Shown piece by piece: positions 15,037-23,589 of a stretch of DNA of 64,000 bases. The position numbers and the translations under genes were made by a program. The stretch is from contig NZ_BMUA01000004.1 in NCBI RefSeq assembly GCF_014649955.1, forward strand, positions 62,001-126,000. The letters are read 5' to 3'. How positions within the stretch are numbered: position 1 is the stretch's first letter; each line of letters opens with the position of its first letter. Source of the stretch: Streptomyces violascens (GTDB lineage Bacteria; Actinomycetota; Actinomycetes; Streptomycetales; Streptomycetaceae). The notes beneath the pieces were generated by a model. That model was not told the origin of the DNA, did no database searches, and saw nothing but the letters and a program-made list of their open reading frames with translations.

Positions 15037-17658
15037 ATGGAGGCCAAGAACGCCGGGAACGTCACGACCGCCGAGGTCATGGTCGACGAACTGGTGCAAG
15101 GGGCCCTTTCGGCTCTGAGCCGGTTCGAGACGTTCACCCAGGAGCAGGTCGACCACATCGTCAAGAAGGCCTCCCTGGCCGCGCTGAGCGAGCACGGCGA
15201 ACTGGCCCGCCTCGCCGTCGAGGAGACCGGCCGCGGCCTCTTCGAGGACAAGGCCGTCAAGAACCTCTTCGCCTGCGAACACGTCGTCAACTCGCTGCGT
15301 GGCCTGAAGACCGCGGGTGTCATCGGCCGCGACGAGCTGAACGGCATCACCGAGATCGCCGAACCGGTCGGCGTCATCTGCGCGATGACCCCTGTCACCA
15401 ACCCCACCTCGACCACCGTCTTCAAGGCGCTGATCGCGCTGAAGACCCGTAACCCGATCGTCTTCGCCTTCCACCCCTCCGCGCAGAACTGCTCGGCCGC
15501 GGCCGCCCGCGTGGTGCGGGACGCGGCGGTCGAGGCCGGGGCGCCCGAGGGCTGTGTGCAGTGGATCGCCGAGCCGTCGATGGAGGCCACCGGCCTGCTG
15601 ATGAACCACGAGGGCGTCTCCACCATCCTCGCCACCGGCGGCAACGCGATGGTCAAGGCCGCCTACTCGTGCGGCAAGCCCGCCCTCGGCGTCGGCGCGG
15701 GCAACGTCCCGGCGTATGTCACCAGGAGCGGCAGGCTCGGCCGGGCCGTGCACGACATCGTCCTGTCGAAGTCCTTCGACCACGGCATGATCTGCGCCTC
15801 GGAGCAGGCCGTCATCCTCGACAAGGAGGTGTACGAGCGAGGCCTGGCGGAGTTCGAGCGGCTCGGCGCGTACGTCCTGAACGCGGCCGAGAAGACCAAG
15901 CTGGAGGAGTTCGTCTTCGGCACCACGGCCTTCGCCACCAACTGCGCGGGCGCCAAGCTGAACGCCTCGGTCGTCGGCAAGTCCCCGCAATGGATCGCCG
16001 AACAAGCCGGCTTCGAGGTGCCGGCCACCACCTCGGTCCTTCTCGCCGAGTGCGCGGAGGTCGGCGAGGGCGAGCCGCTCACCCGCGAGAAGCTGTCGCC
16101 GATCCTGGCCGCCCTGAAGGCCGACTCCACCGAGCACGGCCTCCAACTCTCGGCGCGGATGGTCGAGTTCCACGGCCTCGGTCACAGCGCCGCCATCCAC
16201 ACCGAGGACGACGAGCTCGCCGAGGAGTTCGGCCGGCGGGTCAAGGCGATCCGCGTGATCGTGAACGCCCCCTCCACCTTCGGCGGGATCGGCGACGTCT
16301 ACAACGCCTTCCTGCCCTCCCTCACCCTCGGCTGCGGCTCCTACGGCCACAACTCGGTGTCCGACAACGTCTCCGCGGTCAACCTGGTCAACGTCAAGCG
16401 GATCGGACGGCGCAACAACAACATGCAATGGTTCAAGGTCCCGCCGAAGATCTACTTCGAGCGCAACTCCATCCGCTACCTCGGCGAGATGGACGGCCTG
16501 GAGCGGGTCACGATCGTCACCGACAGGACGATGGGCAGGCTCGGCTTCGTCCAGAGGATCAGCGGCATTCTCCAGGCCCGCCCCGGCCCGGTCGTCCTCC
16601 AGGTCATCGACAACGTCGAGCCCAACCCGGAGCTGGCGACGGTCCAGGCAGGGGCCGCGATGATGCGCGACTTCGAGCCGGACACGATTGTCGCGCTCGG
16701 CGGCGGCTCGGCCATGGACGCGGCCAAGATCATGTGGCTGATGTACGAGCACCCGGAGGTCGAATTCGCGGACACGAAGGAGAAGTTCTTCGACATCCGC
16801 AAGCGCGCCTACACGTTCCCGGCACTCGGCGAGAAGGCGAAGCTGATCGCCATCCCGACCACCTCGGGAACCGGCAGCGAGGTCACCCCGTTCGCGGTCA
16901 TCTCCGACCCGGAGGCCGCCCAGAAGTACCCGCTCGCCGACTACGCGCTGACCCCGAACGTCGCGATCGTCGACCCGGTGCTCCCGATGGGCCTGCCCGC
17001 CACCGTCACCGCCGACTCCGGCTTCGACGCCCTGACGCACGCCACCGAGGCCTACGTCTCGGTCTACTCCAACGACTACACCGACGGCCTCTGCCTCCAG
17101 GCCATCAAGCTGATCTTCGAGAACCTGGAGCGCTGCGTGGTCCACGGGGCGGGCGACCCCGAGGCCCGCGAGAAGATGCACAACGCCTCGACCGTGGCGG
17201 GCATGGCCTTCGCCAACGCCTTCCTCGGCCTCGTACACGCCATGGCGCACACCCTCGGCAACACCTTCCACGTCGCCCACGGCCGCACCAACGCGCTGCT
17301 CCTGCCGCACGTCATCCGGTACAACGGTCAGGTCTGCGGCAAGGCCACCCCGTGGCCGAAGGCCGAGGTCTACCGGGCCCCGGAGCGCTTCCAGGAGATC
17401 GCGAGGATGCTCGGCCTGCCGGCCGCGACCCCCGAGGAGGGCGTCGAGTCCTACGCCCGCGCGGTCGAGGAACTGCGCGCCAAGTGCGGCATCCCCGCCT
17501 CCTTCCAGGAGGAGGGCGTGGACGAGACCGCCTTCATCGAGGCCCTGCCGGTCCAGGCGATGAACGCCTACGCCGACCAGTGCGCCCCGGCCAACCCGCG
17601 GATGCCGATGATCGACGACATGAAGGAGCTCATGACCCGGGCGTACTACGGAAAGTAG
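15037..17658 (+). CDS. adhE: Bifunctional acetaldehyde-CoA/alcohol dehydrogenase AdhE
   Basis: This is an 873-residue two-domain fermentative enzyme with start ATG 15037 behind AAGGAG (15023-15028). The N-terminal CoA-acylating aldehyde dehydrogenase domain carries its catalytic Cys253 in H-G-M-I-C-A-S-E-Q. A linker around 440-460 leads to the C-terminal iron-dependent alcohol dehydrogenase with G-G-G-S-A-M-D-A, P-T-T-S-G-T-G-S-E-V-T-P-F and the metal-site histidines in L-V-H-A-M-A-H and H-V-A-H-G-R. The length is usual for AdhE. It reduces acetyl-CoA to ethanol, regenerating two NAD+, and forms spirosomes in other bacteria. The Rex operator upstream indicates induction on NADH build-up, sensible for an obligate aerobe facing hypoxia. 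A long hairpin terminates it. Confidence 0.97.
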   Translation: MEAKNAGNVTTAEVMVDELVQGALSALSRFETFTQEQVDHIVKKASLAALSEHGELARLAVEETGRGLFEDKAVKNLFACEHVVNSLRGLKTAGVIGRDELNGITEIAEPVGVICAMTPVTNPTSTTVFKALIALKTRNPIVFAFHPSAQNCSAAAARVVRDAAVEAGAPEGCVQWIAEPSMEATGLLMNHEGVSTILATGGNAMVKAAYSCGKPALGVGAGNVPAYVTRSGRLGRAVHDIVLSKSFDHGMICASEQAVILDKEVYERGLAEFERLGAYVLNAAEKTKLEEFVFGTTAFATNCAGAKLNASVVGKSPQWIAEQAGFEVPATTSVLLAECAEVGEGEPLTREKLSPILAALKADSTEHGLQLSARMVEFHGLGHSAAIHTEDDELAEEFGRRVKAIRVIVNAPSTFGGIGDVYNAFLPSLTLGCGSYGHNSVSDNVSAVNLVNVKRIGRRNNNMQWFKVPPKIYFERNSIRYLGEMDGLERVTIVTDRTMGRLGFVQRISGILQARPGPVVLQVIDNVEPNPELATVQAGAAMMRDFEPDTIVALGGGSAMDAAKIMWLMYEHPEVEFADTKEKFFDIRKRAYTFPALGEKAKLIAIPTTSGTGSEVTPFAVISDPEAAQKYPLADYALTPNVAIVDPVLPMGLPATVTADSGFDALTHATEAYVSVYSNDYTDGLCLQAIKLIFENLERCVVHGAGDPEAREKMHNASTVAGMAFANAFLGLVHAMAHTLGNTFHVAHGRTNALLLPHVIRYNGQVCGKATPWPKAEVYRAPERFQEIARMLGLPAATPEEGVESYARAVEELRAKCGIPASFQEEGVDETAFIEALPVQAMNAYADQCAPANPRMPMIDDMKELMTRAYYGK

Positions 17659-17670
17659 GTCCCGCACAGG

Positions 17671-17698
17671 CAGGGCCGTCCCGCGCGGGGCGGCCCTG
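17671..17698 (+). terminator. adhE terminator
   Basis: CAGGGCCG (17671-17678) pairs with CGGCCCTG (17691-17698), and the intervening bases extend the stem by CCCGC/GCGGG. It begins 13 bases after the adhE stop codon. Confidence 0.85.
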
Positions 17699-17994
17699 TC
17701 CCACGTCTCCGGACGGTCGGGCGGCTCACGCCTCCTGGCGTTCGAGCGGCGAAAGGAAGCGGCCCATCGGAAGGACCGGGCGGCCCCACGTCGAGGCCGC
17801 CGATGAAGAACCCGACGAACGGAAACACGGATGCCGACGGCTTCTCGGGGGAGATCCCCGCGTCGATGCCGGTGGCGATGGTGGTGACCACGATGAACCC
17901 GGAAGGCCGAGCGCACCGAGCTGGGCCTGCGCGCTCGGCTCCATCCGCCCTACGGAGAAGGCCTGTTCGGCGGGTCCGGAGCGGCGGGGGACGG
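17699..17994. other. Gap after adhE with no convincing gene
   Basis: Nothing here can be called with confidence. The minus strand has short open stretches with a hydrophobic V-F-P-F-V-G-F-F-I-G-G-L segment (about 17790-17830) that could be the decayed end of a membrane protein, but no start, frame continuity or ribosome-binding site supports a working gene. Confidence 0.3.
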
Positions 17995-19011
17995 TCATGA
18001 GCCCGCCGGCTTCTCGTCGCGGTCCTGGTTCAGCCCGGCGAGGACCACCGTGATGATGGCGCCGAGCAGCGCCCAGATCGAGAGCACCTGGAGCGGGCCG
18101 CTGATCGACTCGCCCCTGAAGTACGCGATGGAGCGGGCGGCCCAGGTGCCCGCGCCCGGCGGCAGCCCGGGCCCGATCGTCCGCCAGAACGGCGGGAGCA
18201 GCGGATACGGATAGGCGCCGCCCGCGCTCGGATTGCCGAGGACGACAATGACCAGGATCGCCAGGCCGATGCCGACGACCCCGGCGAGCCCCTGGAAGGC
18301 GAGGGTCGTCGCCCCCACCGCGAACACGACGAGGGCGCCGAGCCCGGCGAGCCCGATGTAGCTGCCCGGCAGCGCGCCGAGCACCGGCCCGATGACGAGC
18401 GAGCCGAGCAGTCCCGCGGCGATCGCGTACACGGCGAGCACCGCGAGCCGGATCAGCGCCCGGTGGGTGTTGGCGGGCCGGGCGCCCGCGCTGATCGCCA
18501 GGATCGCGGCGCACAGATAGCCGCCCACGCACCAGCCGACGACGAGGTAGAACGAGGACAGGGTGCGGGAGTCGCCCGCGGAGGCGGGGGCGAGGTCGAT
18601 CACCTTCACGGTGCGCTGCTGCGCCTTCTCGGCCCCCGTCGCGATCGCCTCCACGGCCTGCGCGAGGGAGGCCCCGCCGCCGCTCGCCACGAGCAGCCTG
18701 TCGGTGGTGCCCCGCGGGTCGACGACCAGGACCCCGTCGACGCTGCGGTCGCGCAGCTGCCGGGTGGCGTCGGCCTCGTCCTTGACCGTCCGTACGTCCA
18801 GCGGACCGCCGGGCAGCGCGCCCAGCTGCTGGGCGAGCTGCCCGCTGACCTGCGCGGGTGCGACCAGGGCGAAGGGGATGTCCTTCGGTTTCGGATGGTG
18901 GAAGGCGCCTGCGTAGGACGTGATGAAGGCGACCATCAGGCCCAGTACGCCGATGACCAGCAGGGCGGCCCGCACGGTGACAGCGCTCTTCACCTCGTCG
19001 ACGAAAGTCAT
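17995..19011 (-). CDS. YhgE/Pip-like (DUF3533/ABC-2 type) membrane protein
   Basis: This is a 338-residue membrane protein starting at ATG 19011 behind AGGGG. One transmembrane helix at about 16-36 is followed by an extracytoplasmic domain (about 37-150) with F-A-L-V-A-P-A-Q-V, then five or six helices. This order (helix, soluble lobe, helix bundle) matches YhgE/Pip and DUF3533 proteins, related to ABC-2 permeases and type VII-associated EsaA-like proteins. The last 30 residues are charged and cytoplasmic. No ATPase gene is adjacent, so it may act alone or with a distant partner. The VOC gene is divergent, with 179 bases between. Confidence 0.7.
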   Translation of the reverse strand: MTFVDEVKSAVTVRAALLVIGVLGLMVAFITSYAGAFHHPKPKDIPFALVAPAQVSGQLAQQLGALPGGPLDVRTVKDEADATRQLRDRSVDGVLVVDPRGTTDRLLVASGGGASLAQAVEAIATGAEKAQQRTVKVIDLAPASAGDSRTLSSFYLVVGWCVGGYLCAAILAISAGARPANTHRALIRLAVLAVYAIAAGLLGSLVIGPVLGALPGSYIGLAGLGALVVFAVGATTLAFQGLAGVVGIGLAILVIVVLGNPSAGGAYPYPLLPPFWRTIGPGLPPGAGTWAARSIAYFRGESISGPLQVLSIWALLGAIITVVLAGLNQDRDEKPAGS

Positions 19012-19190
19012 GCCCCTACGCTCTGCCGCACTGCGCGTTCACGCAGTCGGTGCAGGGCCGAATGGCTTAGAGCCGATGCCTGGCCCGAGGCATCCGGCTG
19101 TCGGGGGGAGGCGCCCGCTGCCACGCTGGAGTCAGGTTCCCGGGACCGTCGCGTTCCGGGGCGGACGACGCACGCGACAGGAGCACCTTC

Positions 19191-19979
19191 ATGCTGACCT
19201 CCACACAGGTACCGGGCGGGCTGAACTGGCTCGACCTGGGAACCCCCGACATCGACGCGGCCGTCGCCTTCTACACCGGCCTGTTCGGCTGGCAGTTCCA
19301 GTCCGCGGGACCGGAGGCCGGGGGCTACGGCTTCTTCCAGAAGGACGGCAGGACGGTGGGCGCCGCCGGCCCGCTGACCGAGGAGGGCGCGAGCTCGGCC
19401 TGGACGGTGTACTTCCGCACCGTGGACGCCGACGCCACCGCCAAGTCCGTCGAGCAGGCGGGCGGCTCGGTCCGCGTCCCGCCGTCGCAGGTCTTCACGG
19501 CCGGGCGGATGGCCGCCTTCACCGACCCGACGGGCGCCGATTTCGCCGTGTGGGAGCCCGGCGACACCGACGGCCTGGAGCGCGTCAACGACCCTGGCAG
19601 CGTCAGCTGGATCGAGCTGTACACCACCGACGCCGCGGCCGCGAAGGCGTTCTACGGCAGCGTTCTGTCGTGGGAGACCAGGGACATGCCGATGGGCGGC
19701 GGCATCGTCTACTCCATCGCCGGGCCGGCAGGCGGCGGCGAGCAGACCATGCACGGCGGCCTCATGGAGCTGCCGCAGGAGAACCGGGATGCCGGTTCGA
19801 CCTCCGAATGGCACCCGTACGTCGAGGTCGAGGACTGCGACGTCACGGTGGCCAAGGCCCAGGAACTCGGCGCGACCGTCATCATTCCGGCCACCGACGG
19901 CGAGGGCGTGGGGCGGTTCGCGATGATGCTCGACCCGTTCGGCGCCCCGTTCGCGGTGATCAAGAGCGCCACGGCCTGA
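19191..19979 (+). CDS. VOC-superfamily protein with two glyoxalase-like domains
   Basis: This is a 262-residue cytoplasmic protein starting at ATG 19191 behind GGAG. Two tandem betaalphabetabetabeta VOC modules are visible, each opening with a W-x-[DE]-L strand and A-x-A-x-F-Y turn (residues about 9-30 and 140-155) and closing with D-P-x-G-A-x-F-A-V. This two-module type is common in Streptomyces and is annotated as hydroxylase or glyoxalase/bleomycin-resistance-like, but metal ligands are not evident enough to name a reaction. A strong hairpin ends the transcript. Confidence 0.88.
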   Translation: MLTSTQVPGGLNWLDLGTPDIDAAVAFYTGLFGWQFQSAGPEAGGYGFFQKDGRTVGAAGPLTEEGASSAWTVYFRTVDADATAKSVEQAGGSVRVPPSQVFTAGRMAAFTDPTGADFAVWEPGDTDGLERVNDPGSVSWIELYTTDAAAAKAFYGSVLSWETRDMPMGGGIVYSIAGPAGGGEQTMHGGLMELPQENRDAGSTSEWHPYVEVEDCDVTVAKAQELGATVIIPATDGEGVGRFAMMLDPFGAPFAVIKSATA

Positions 19980-19992
19980 CGTTCCCGGAATG

Positions 19993-20036
19993 CCTGCCGG
20001 ATGCCGGGCGGACCGCTCAGGCAGGCATCCGGCAGG
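19993..20036 (+). terminator. Terminator after the VOC gene
   Basis: A perfect 13-bp stem, CCTGCCGGATGCC (19993-20005) and GGCATCCGGCAGG (20024-20036), with an 18-base loop, begins 14 bases after the stop. It directly abuts the LexA-like box of the next operon. Confidence 0.85.
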
Positions 20037-20040
20037 GTAT

Positions 20041-20056
20041 TCGAACGTGTGTTTCG
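20041..20056 (+). promoter_or_regulatory. LexA-type SOS box upstream of dnaE2-imuB
   Basis: TCGAACGTGTGTTTCG matches the actinobacterial LexA consensus TCGAACRNRYGTTYGA at 14 of 16 positions; only the last two bases differ. It lies 69 bases before the dnaE2 ATG, in the expected promoter position. A further GTTCGAAC palindrome follows at 20064-20071. Confidence 0.65.
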
Positions 20057-20124
20057 CATGCGCGTTCGAACTGGTCTATGGTGGAAGGGAGGGGGAGGTG
20101 AGAACGGATTGGTAGGAGGTGCGG

Positions 20125-23100
20125 ATGCCCGGTTTCACGCATCTGCACACCGTTTCGGGATTCTCCCTGCGGTACGGGGCTTCCCACCCGGAGCGGCTGG
20201 CCGAACGTGCCGTCGAACGCGGCATGGATGCCCTCGCACTGACCGACCGGGACACCCTCGCGGGCACGGTCCGCTTCGCCAAGGCCTGCGCCGAGGCGGG
20301 GATCCGGCCGTTGTTCGGCGCCGATCTCGCCGTGCCGGAACACCTCGGGGAAACCGGCCCCGCCCGGGGGCAGGCCCGTCGGCGCACGCCCGTACGGGGC
20401 GGTGCGTTCGTCGACGAGTCCGCCCCCCGGGTCACCTTCCTCGCGCGTGACGGCGCGGCCGGCTGGGCCGAGCTCTGCCGCCTGGTCAGCGCCGCGCACA
20501 CCGCCGAGGGCCGCCCGCTGCTGCCCCGCGCCGAACTGCCCGCCGAAGGGCTCACCGTGCTGCTCGGCCCGGCCTCCGAGATCGGCCGCGCGCTCGGTGC
20601 GGGCCGCCCCGACCGGGCCGCGAAACTGCTCGCGCCCTGGCGGGAGATCTACGGCGACGCCCTCCGCCTCGAAGCCGTCCACCACGGACTCAGGGGGACC
20701 GGCCCGGGATCGCTCCGGCTCGCCGCGCGCACCGTCGGCTTCGCCGCCGAACAGGGCGTGCAAGCCGTACTGACCAATGCCGCGCGCTACGCCGACCCCG
20801 GGCAGGGCCAGGTCGCCGACGTCCTGGACGCGGCACGGCGGCTGGTGCCGGTGCGGGCGCCGTTCGACAGCGGCGAGCGCTGGCTCAAGGGCCCGGACGC
20901 CATGTTCAAGATCGCCGAGCGGGTCGCCGAGGCGGCCGGCTGGCGCCGCGACGTGGCCCACCGGCTGCTCGCCATGACCGAACGGACCGCCGCCGAGTGC
21001 CTCGTCGACCCCCAGGACGACCTCGGCATGGGCACCGCCAGCTACCCCGAGCCGTACCTCGTCGGCGCCGCGCACCGCGCCCCGCAGCGGGTCCTCGCCT
21101 CGCGGGCCGCGGCCGGAATGGTGCTGCGCGGCTATGCGGGCCGGCGCGCGTACTGGGAACGGATGCACCACGAGCTGGACATCATCGCGCACTGGGGATA
21201 CGCCTCCTACTTCCTCACCGTCGCCCAAGTCGTCGACGACGTACGGGAGATGGGCATCCGGGTGGCCGCGCGCGGCTCCGGCGCGGGCTCGCTCGTCAAC
21301 CACCTCCTCGGCATCGCGCACGCCGACCCCGTCGAGAACGGGCTCCTGATGGAGCGCTTCCTGTCCAAGCGGCGGCCGGTGCTGCCCGACATCGACATCG
21401 ATGTGGAGTCCGCCCGCCGGCTCGACGTCTACCGCGCGATCATCGACCGCTTCGGCGCCGAGCGGGTCGCCACCGTCGCCATGCCCGAGACCTACCGGGT
21501 GCGGCACGCCATCCGGGACGTGGGAGCCGCCCTGTCCATGGACCCCGCCGTGACCGACAAGATCGCCAAGTCCTTCCCGCACATCCGGGCCCGCGACGCC
21601 CGCGCCGCGTTGAAGGAACTCCCCGAACTGCGGTCCCTGGCAGGCGAGATGGACCAGTACGGCAAGCTCTGGGAGCTCGTCGAGGCCCTGGACGCCCTGC
21701 CGCGCGGCATCGCCATGCACCCGTGCGGAGTGCTCCTCTCGGACGCCTCCCTGCTGCGCCGTACCCCCGTGATGCCCACCAGTGGCGAGGGTTTCCCGAT
21801 GTCCCAGTTCGACAAGGAGGACGTGGAGGACCTCGGCCTGCTCAAGCTGGACGTCCTCGGCGTGCGGATGCAGTCCGCGATGGCCCACGCGGTCGCCGAG
21901 ATCGGCCGGGCCACGGGCGAGAAGCTCGACATCGACGACCCGGCACAGGTCCCGCCGGGCGACGCCAAGACGTACCGGCTCATCAAGTCCACCGAGACAT
22001 TGGGCTGTTTCCAGATCGAGTCGCCGGGGCAGCGCGACCTGGTCGGGCGGCTCCAGCCGTCGACCTTCCACGATCTCGTCGTCGACATCTCGCTGTTCCG
22101 CCCCGGGCCGGTCGCGGCCGACATGGTGCGCCCGTTCATCGAGGCCCGCCACGGCCGCGCCCCGGTCCGCTTCCCGCACCCCGACCTGGCGGACGCGCTG
22201 CGCGACACCTACGGGGTGGTCGTCTTCCACGAGCAGATCATCGAGATGGTGAACATCATGACCGGCTGCGGCCGGGGCGAGGCCGACCGGGTGCGGCGCG
22301 GGCTCTCCGACCCGGAGTCGCAGGCCCGCATCAAGGTCTGGTTCGCCCAACACGCCGAAGAGCGCGGCTACTTGCCCGAGGTGATCGCCCGCACCTGGGA
22401 GATCGTCGAGGCCTTCGGGTCGTACGGCTTCTGCAAGGCGCACGCCGTAGCCTTCGCCGTGCCCACCTACCAGTCGGCCTGGCTCAAGGCGCACTACCCG
22501 GCCGCCTTCTACGCCGGGCTGCTCACCCACGACCCCGGGATGTACCCCAAGCGCCTGCTGCTCGCGGACGCGCGGCGGCGCGGGGTGCCGATCCTGCCGG
22601 TGGATGTGAACCGGTCCTCGGTCGCACACAGAATCGAACTGGTGTCCGGTATCTGGGGGGTGCGGCTCGCGCTCTCCGACGTCCACGGGATCAGCGAGGC
22701 CGAGAGCGCACGCATCGAGGGCGGCCGGCCCTACGCCTCGCTGCGCGACTTCTGGCAGCGGGCCAGGCCCGGCCGCCCGGTCGCCGAACGGCTCGCCCGG
22801 ATCGGCGCGCTCGACGCGTTCGGCGCCAACCGGCGTGACCTGCTGCTCCACCTCTTTGAACTCCACGGCGCCCGCCGCGCCGCAGGCGGCCAACTCCCGC
22901 TGGACGGCGGCACGTCGACGGCCCGCGCCGGACTGCCCGACCTGGACGACGCGGAACGCCTCAGCGCCGAACTCGGCGTCCTCGGCATGGACGCCTCCCG
23001 CCACCTGATGGAGGACCACACGGCGTTCCTGAACGAACTCGGCGTCGTCTCCGCCAAGCGGCTGCGCGACGCCGAGCACGGCCAGACCGTCCTGGTCGCG

Positions 23101-23589
23101 GGCGCCAAGGCGGCCACCCAGACCCCGCCGATCCGCTCCGGCAAGCGGGTCGTCTTCAGCACCCTGGACGACGGCACGGGCCTCGTGGACCTGGCCTTCT
23201 TCGACGACAGCCACGATGCCTGCGCCTACACCGTCTTCCACTCCTGGCTGCTCCTCGTACGCGGCGTGGTGCAGCGACGCGGACCGCGCAGCCTCAGCGT
23301 CGTCGGCTCGCGCGCCTGGAACCTCGCCGAACTCGTCGAACTGCGCCGCGAGGGCGGCCTGGACGCGGTCTCCTCCCGCCTCGCGACCCCGCCCGAACCG
23401 GTCGAGGCGCCCGGATCCGCGTCCGAAAGCGAAGTCGGGACCGCGGCCGGGAGCTCCGCCGACAACGGCCGCCGCATCCACCTGTCCACCGGCTACGAAC
23501 TGAACCCCTGGGCCGACCTGCAGCCCGCCGGCGAACGGGCCGCCACCGGGCGGAAGTTGTGGCATTCGAGCCCGGGGAGCGCGGGATGA
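20125..23589 (+). CDS. dnaE2: Error-prone DNA polymerase III alpha subunit DnaE2
   Basis: This is a 1154-residue C-family polymerase. ATG 20125 follows AGGAGG with a 5-base spacer. The N-terminal PHP domain starts F-T-H-L-H-T-V-S-G-F-S. The polymerase palm carries the catalytic aspartates in L-P-D-I-D-I-D-V-E-S and the later V-V-D-I-S-L-F-R-P-G-P strand. An HhH/beta-binding region and OB fold follow, the OB fold around V-F-S-T-L-D-D-G-T-G-L-V-D. The length is that of DnaE2 rather than replicative DnaE1. With ImuB it performs mutagenic translesion synthesis after DNA damage. It overlaps imuB by 4 bases (ATGA), so the two are translationally coupled, and the LexA-like box indicates SOS control. 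No imuA' gene is adjacent. Confidence 0.95.
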   Translation: MPGFTHLHTVSGFSLRYGASHPERLAERAVERGMDALALTDRDTLAGTVRFAKACAEAGIRPLFGADLAVPEHLGETGPARGQARRRTPVRGGAFVDESAPRVTFLARDGAAGWAELCRLVSAAHTAEGRPLLPRAELPAEGLTVLLGPASEIGRALGAGRPDRAAKLLAPWREIYGDALRLEAVHHGLRGTGPGSLRLAARTVGFAAEQGVQAVLTNAARYADPGQGQVADVLDAARRLVPVRAPFDSGERWLKGPDAMFKIAERVAEAAGWRRDVAHRLLAMTERTAAECLVDPQDDLGMGTASYPEPYLVGAAHRAPQRVLASRAAAGMVLRGYAGRRAYWERMHHELDIIAHWGYASYFLTVAQVVDDVREMGIRVAARGSGAGSLVNHLLGIAHADPVENGLLMERFLSKRRPVLPDIDIDVESARRLDVYRAIIDRFGAERVATVAMPETYRVRHAIRDVGAALSMDPAVTDKIAKSFPHIRARDARAALKELPELRSLAGEMDQYGKLWELVEALDALPRGIAMHPCGVLLSDASLLRRTPVMPTSGEGFPMSQFDKEDVEDLGLLKLDVLGVRMQSAMAHAVAEIGRATGEKLDIDDPAQVPPGDAKTYRLIKSTETLGCFQIESPGQRDLVGRLQPSTFHDLVVDISLFRPGPVAADMVRPFIEARHGRAPVRFPHPDLADALRDTYGVVVFHEQIIEMVNIMTGCGRGEADRVRRGLSDPESQARIKVWFAQHAEERGYLPEVIARTWEIVEAFGSYGFCKAHAVAFAVPTYQSAWLKAHYPAAFYAGLLTHDPGMYPKRLLLADARRRGVPILPVDVNRSSVAHRIELVSGIWGVRLALSDVHGISEAESARIEGGRPYASLRDFWQRARPGRPVAERLARIGALDAFGANRRDLLLHLFELHGARRAAGGQLPLDGGTSTARAGLPDLDDAERLSAELGVLGMDASRHLMEDHTAFLNELGVVSAKRLRDAEHGQTVLVAGAKAATQTPPIRSGKRVVFSTLDDGTGLVDLAFFDDSHDACAYTVFHSWLLLVRGVVQRRGPRSLSVVGSRAWNLAELVELRREGGLDAVSSRLATPPEPVEAPGSASESEVGTAAGSSADNGRRIHLSTGYELNPWADLQPAGERAATGRKLWHSSPGSAG

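Noticed and set aside
8735..17916. Very long minus-strand open frames (for example 8735-11785 and 14527-17916)
   Set aside because: They are antisense shadows produced by high GC in real plus-strand genes; their translations are dominated by Arg, Gly, Ala, Val and Asp with no motifs.
17646..17994. A small gene after adhE
   Set aside because: Short frames on both strands have no ribosome-binding site or family character; the left end is the adhE terminator.
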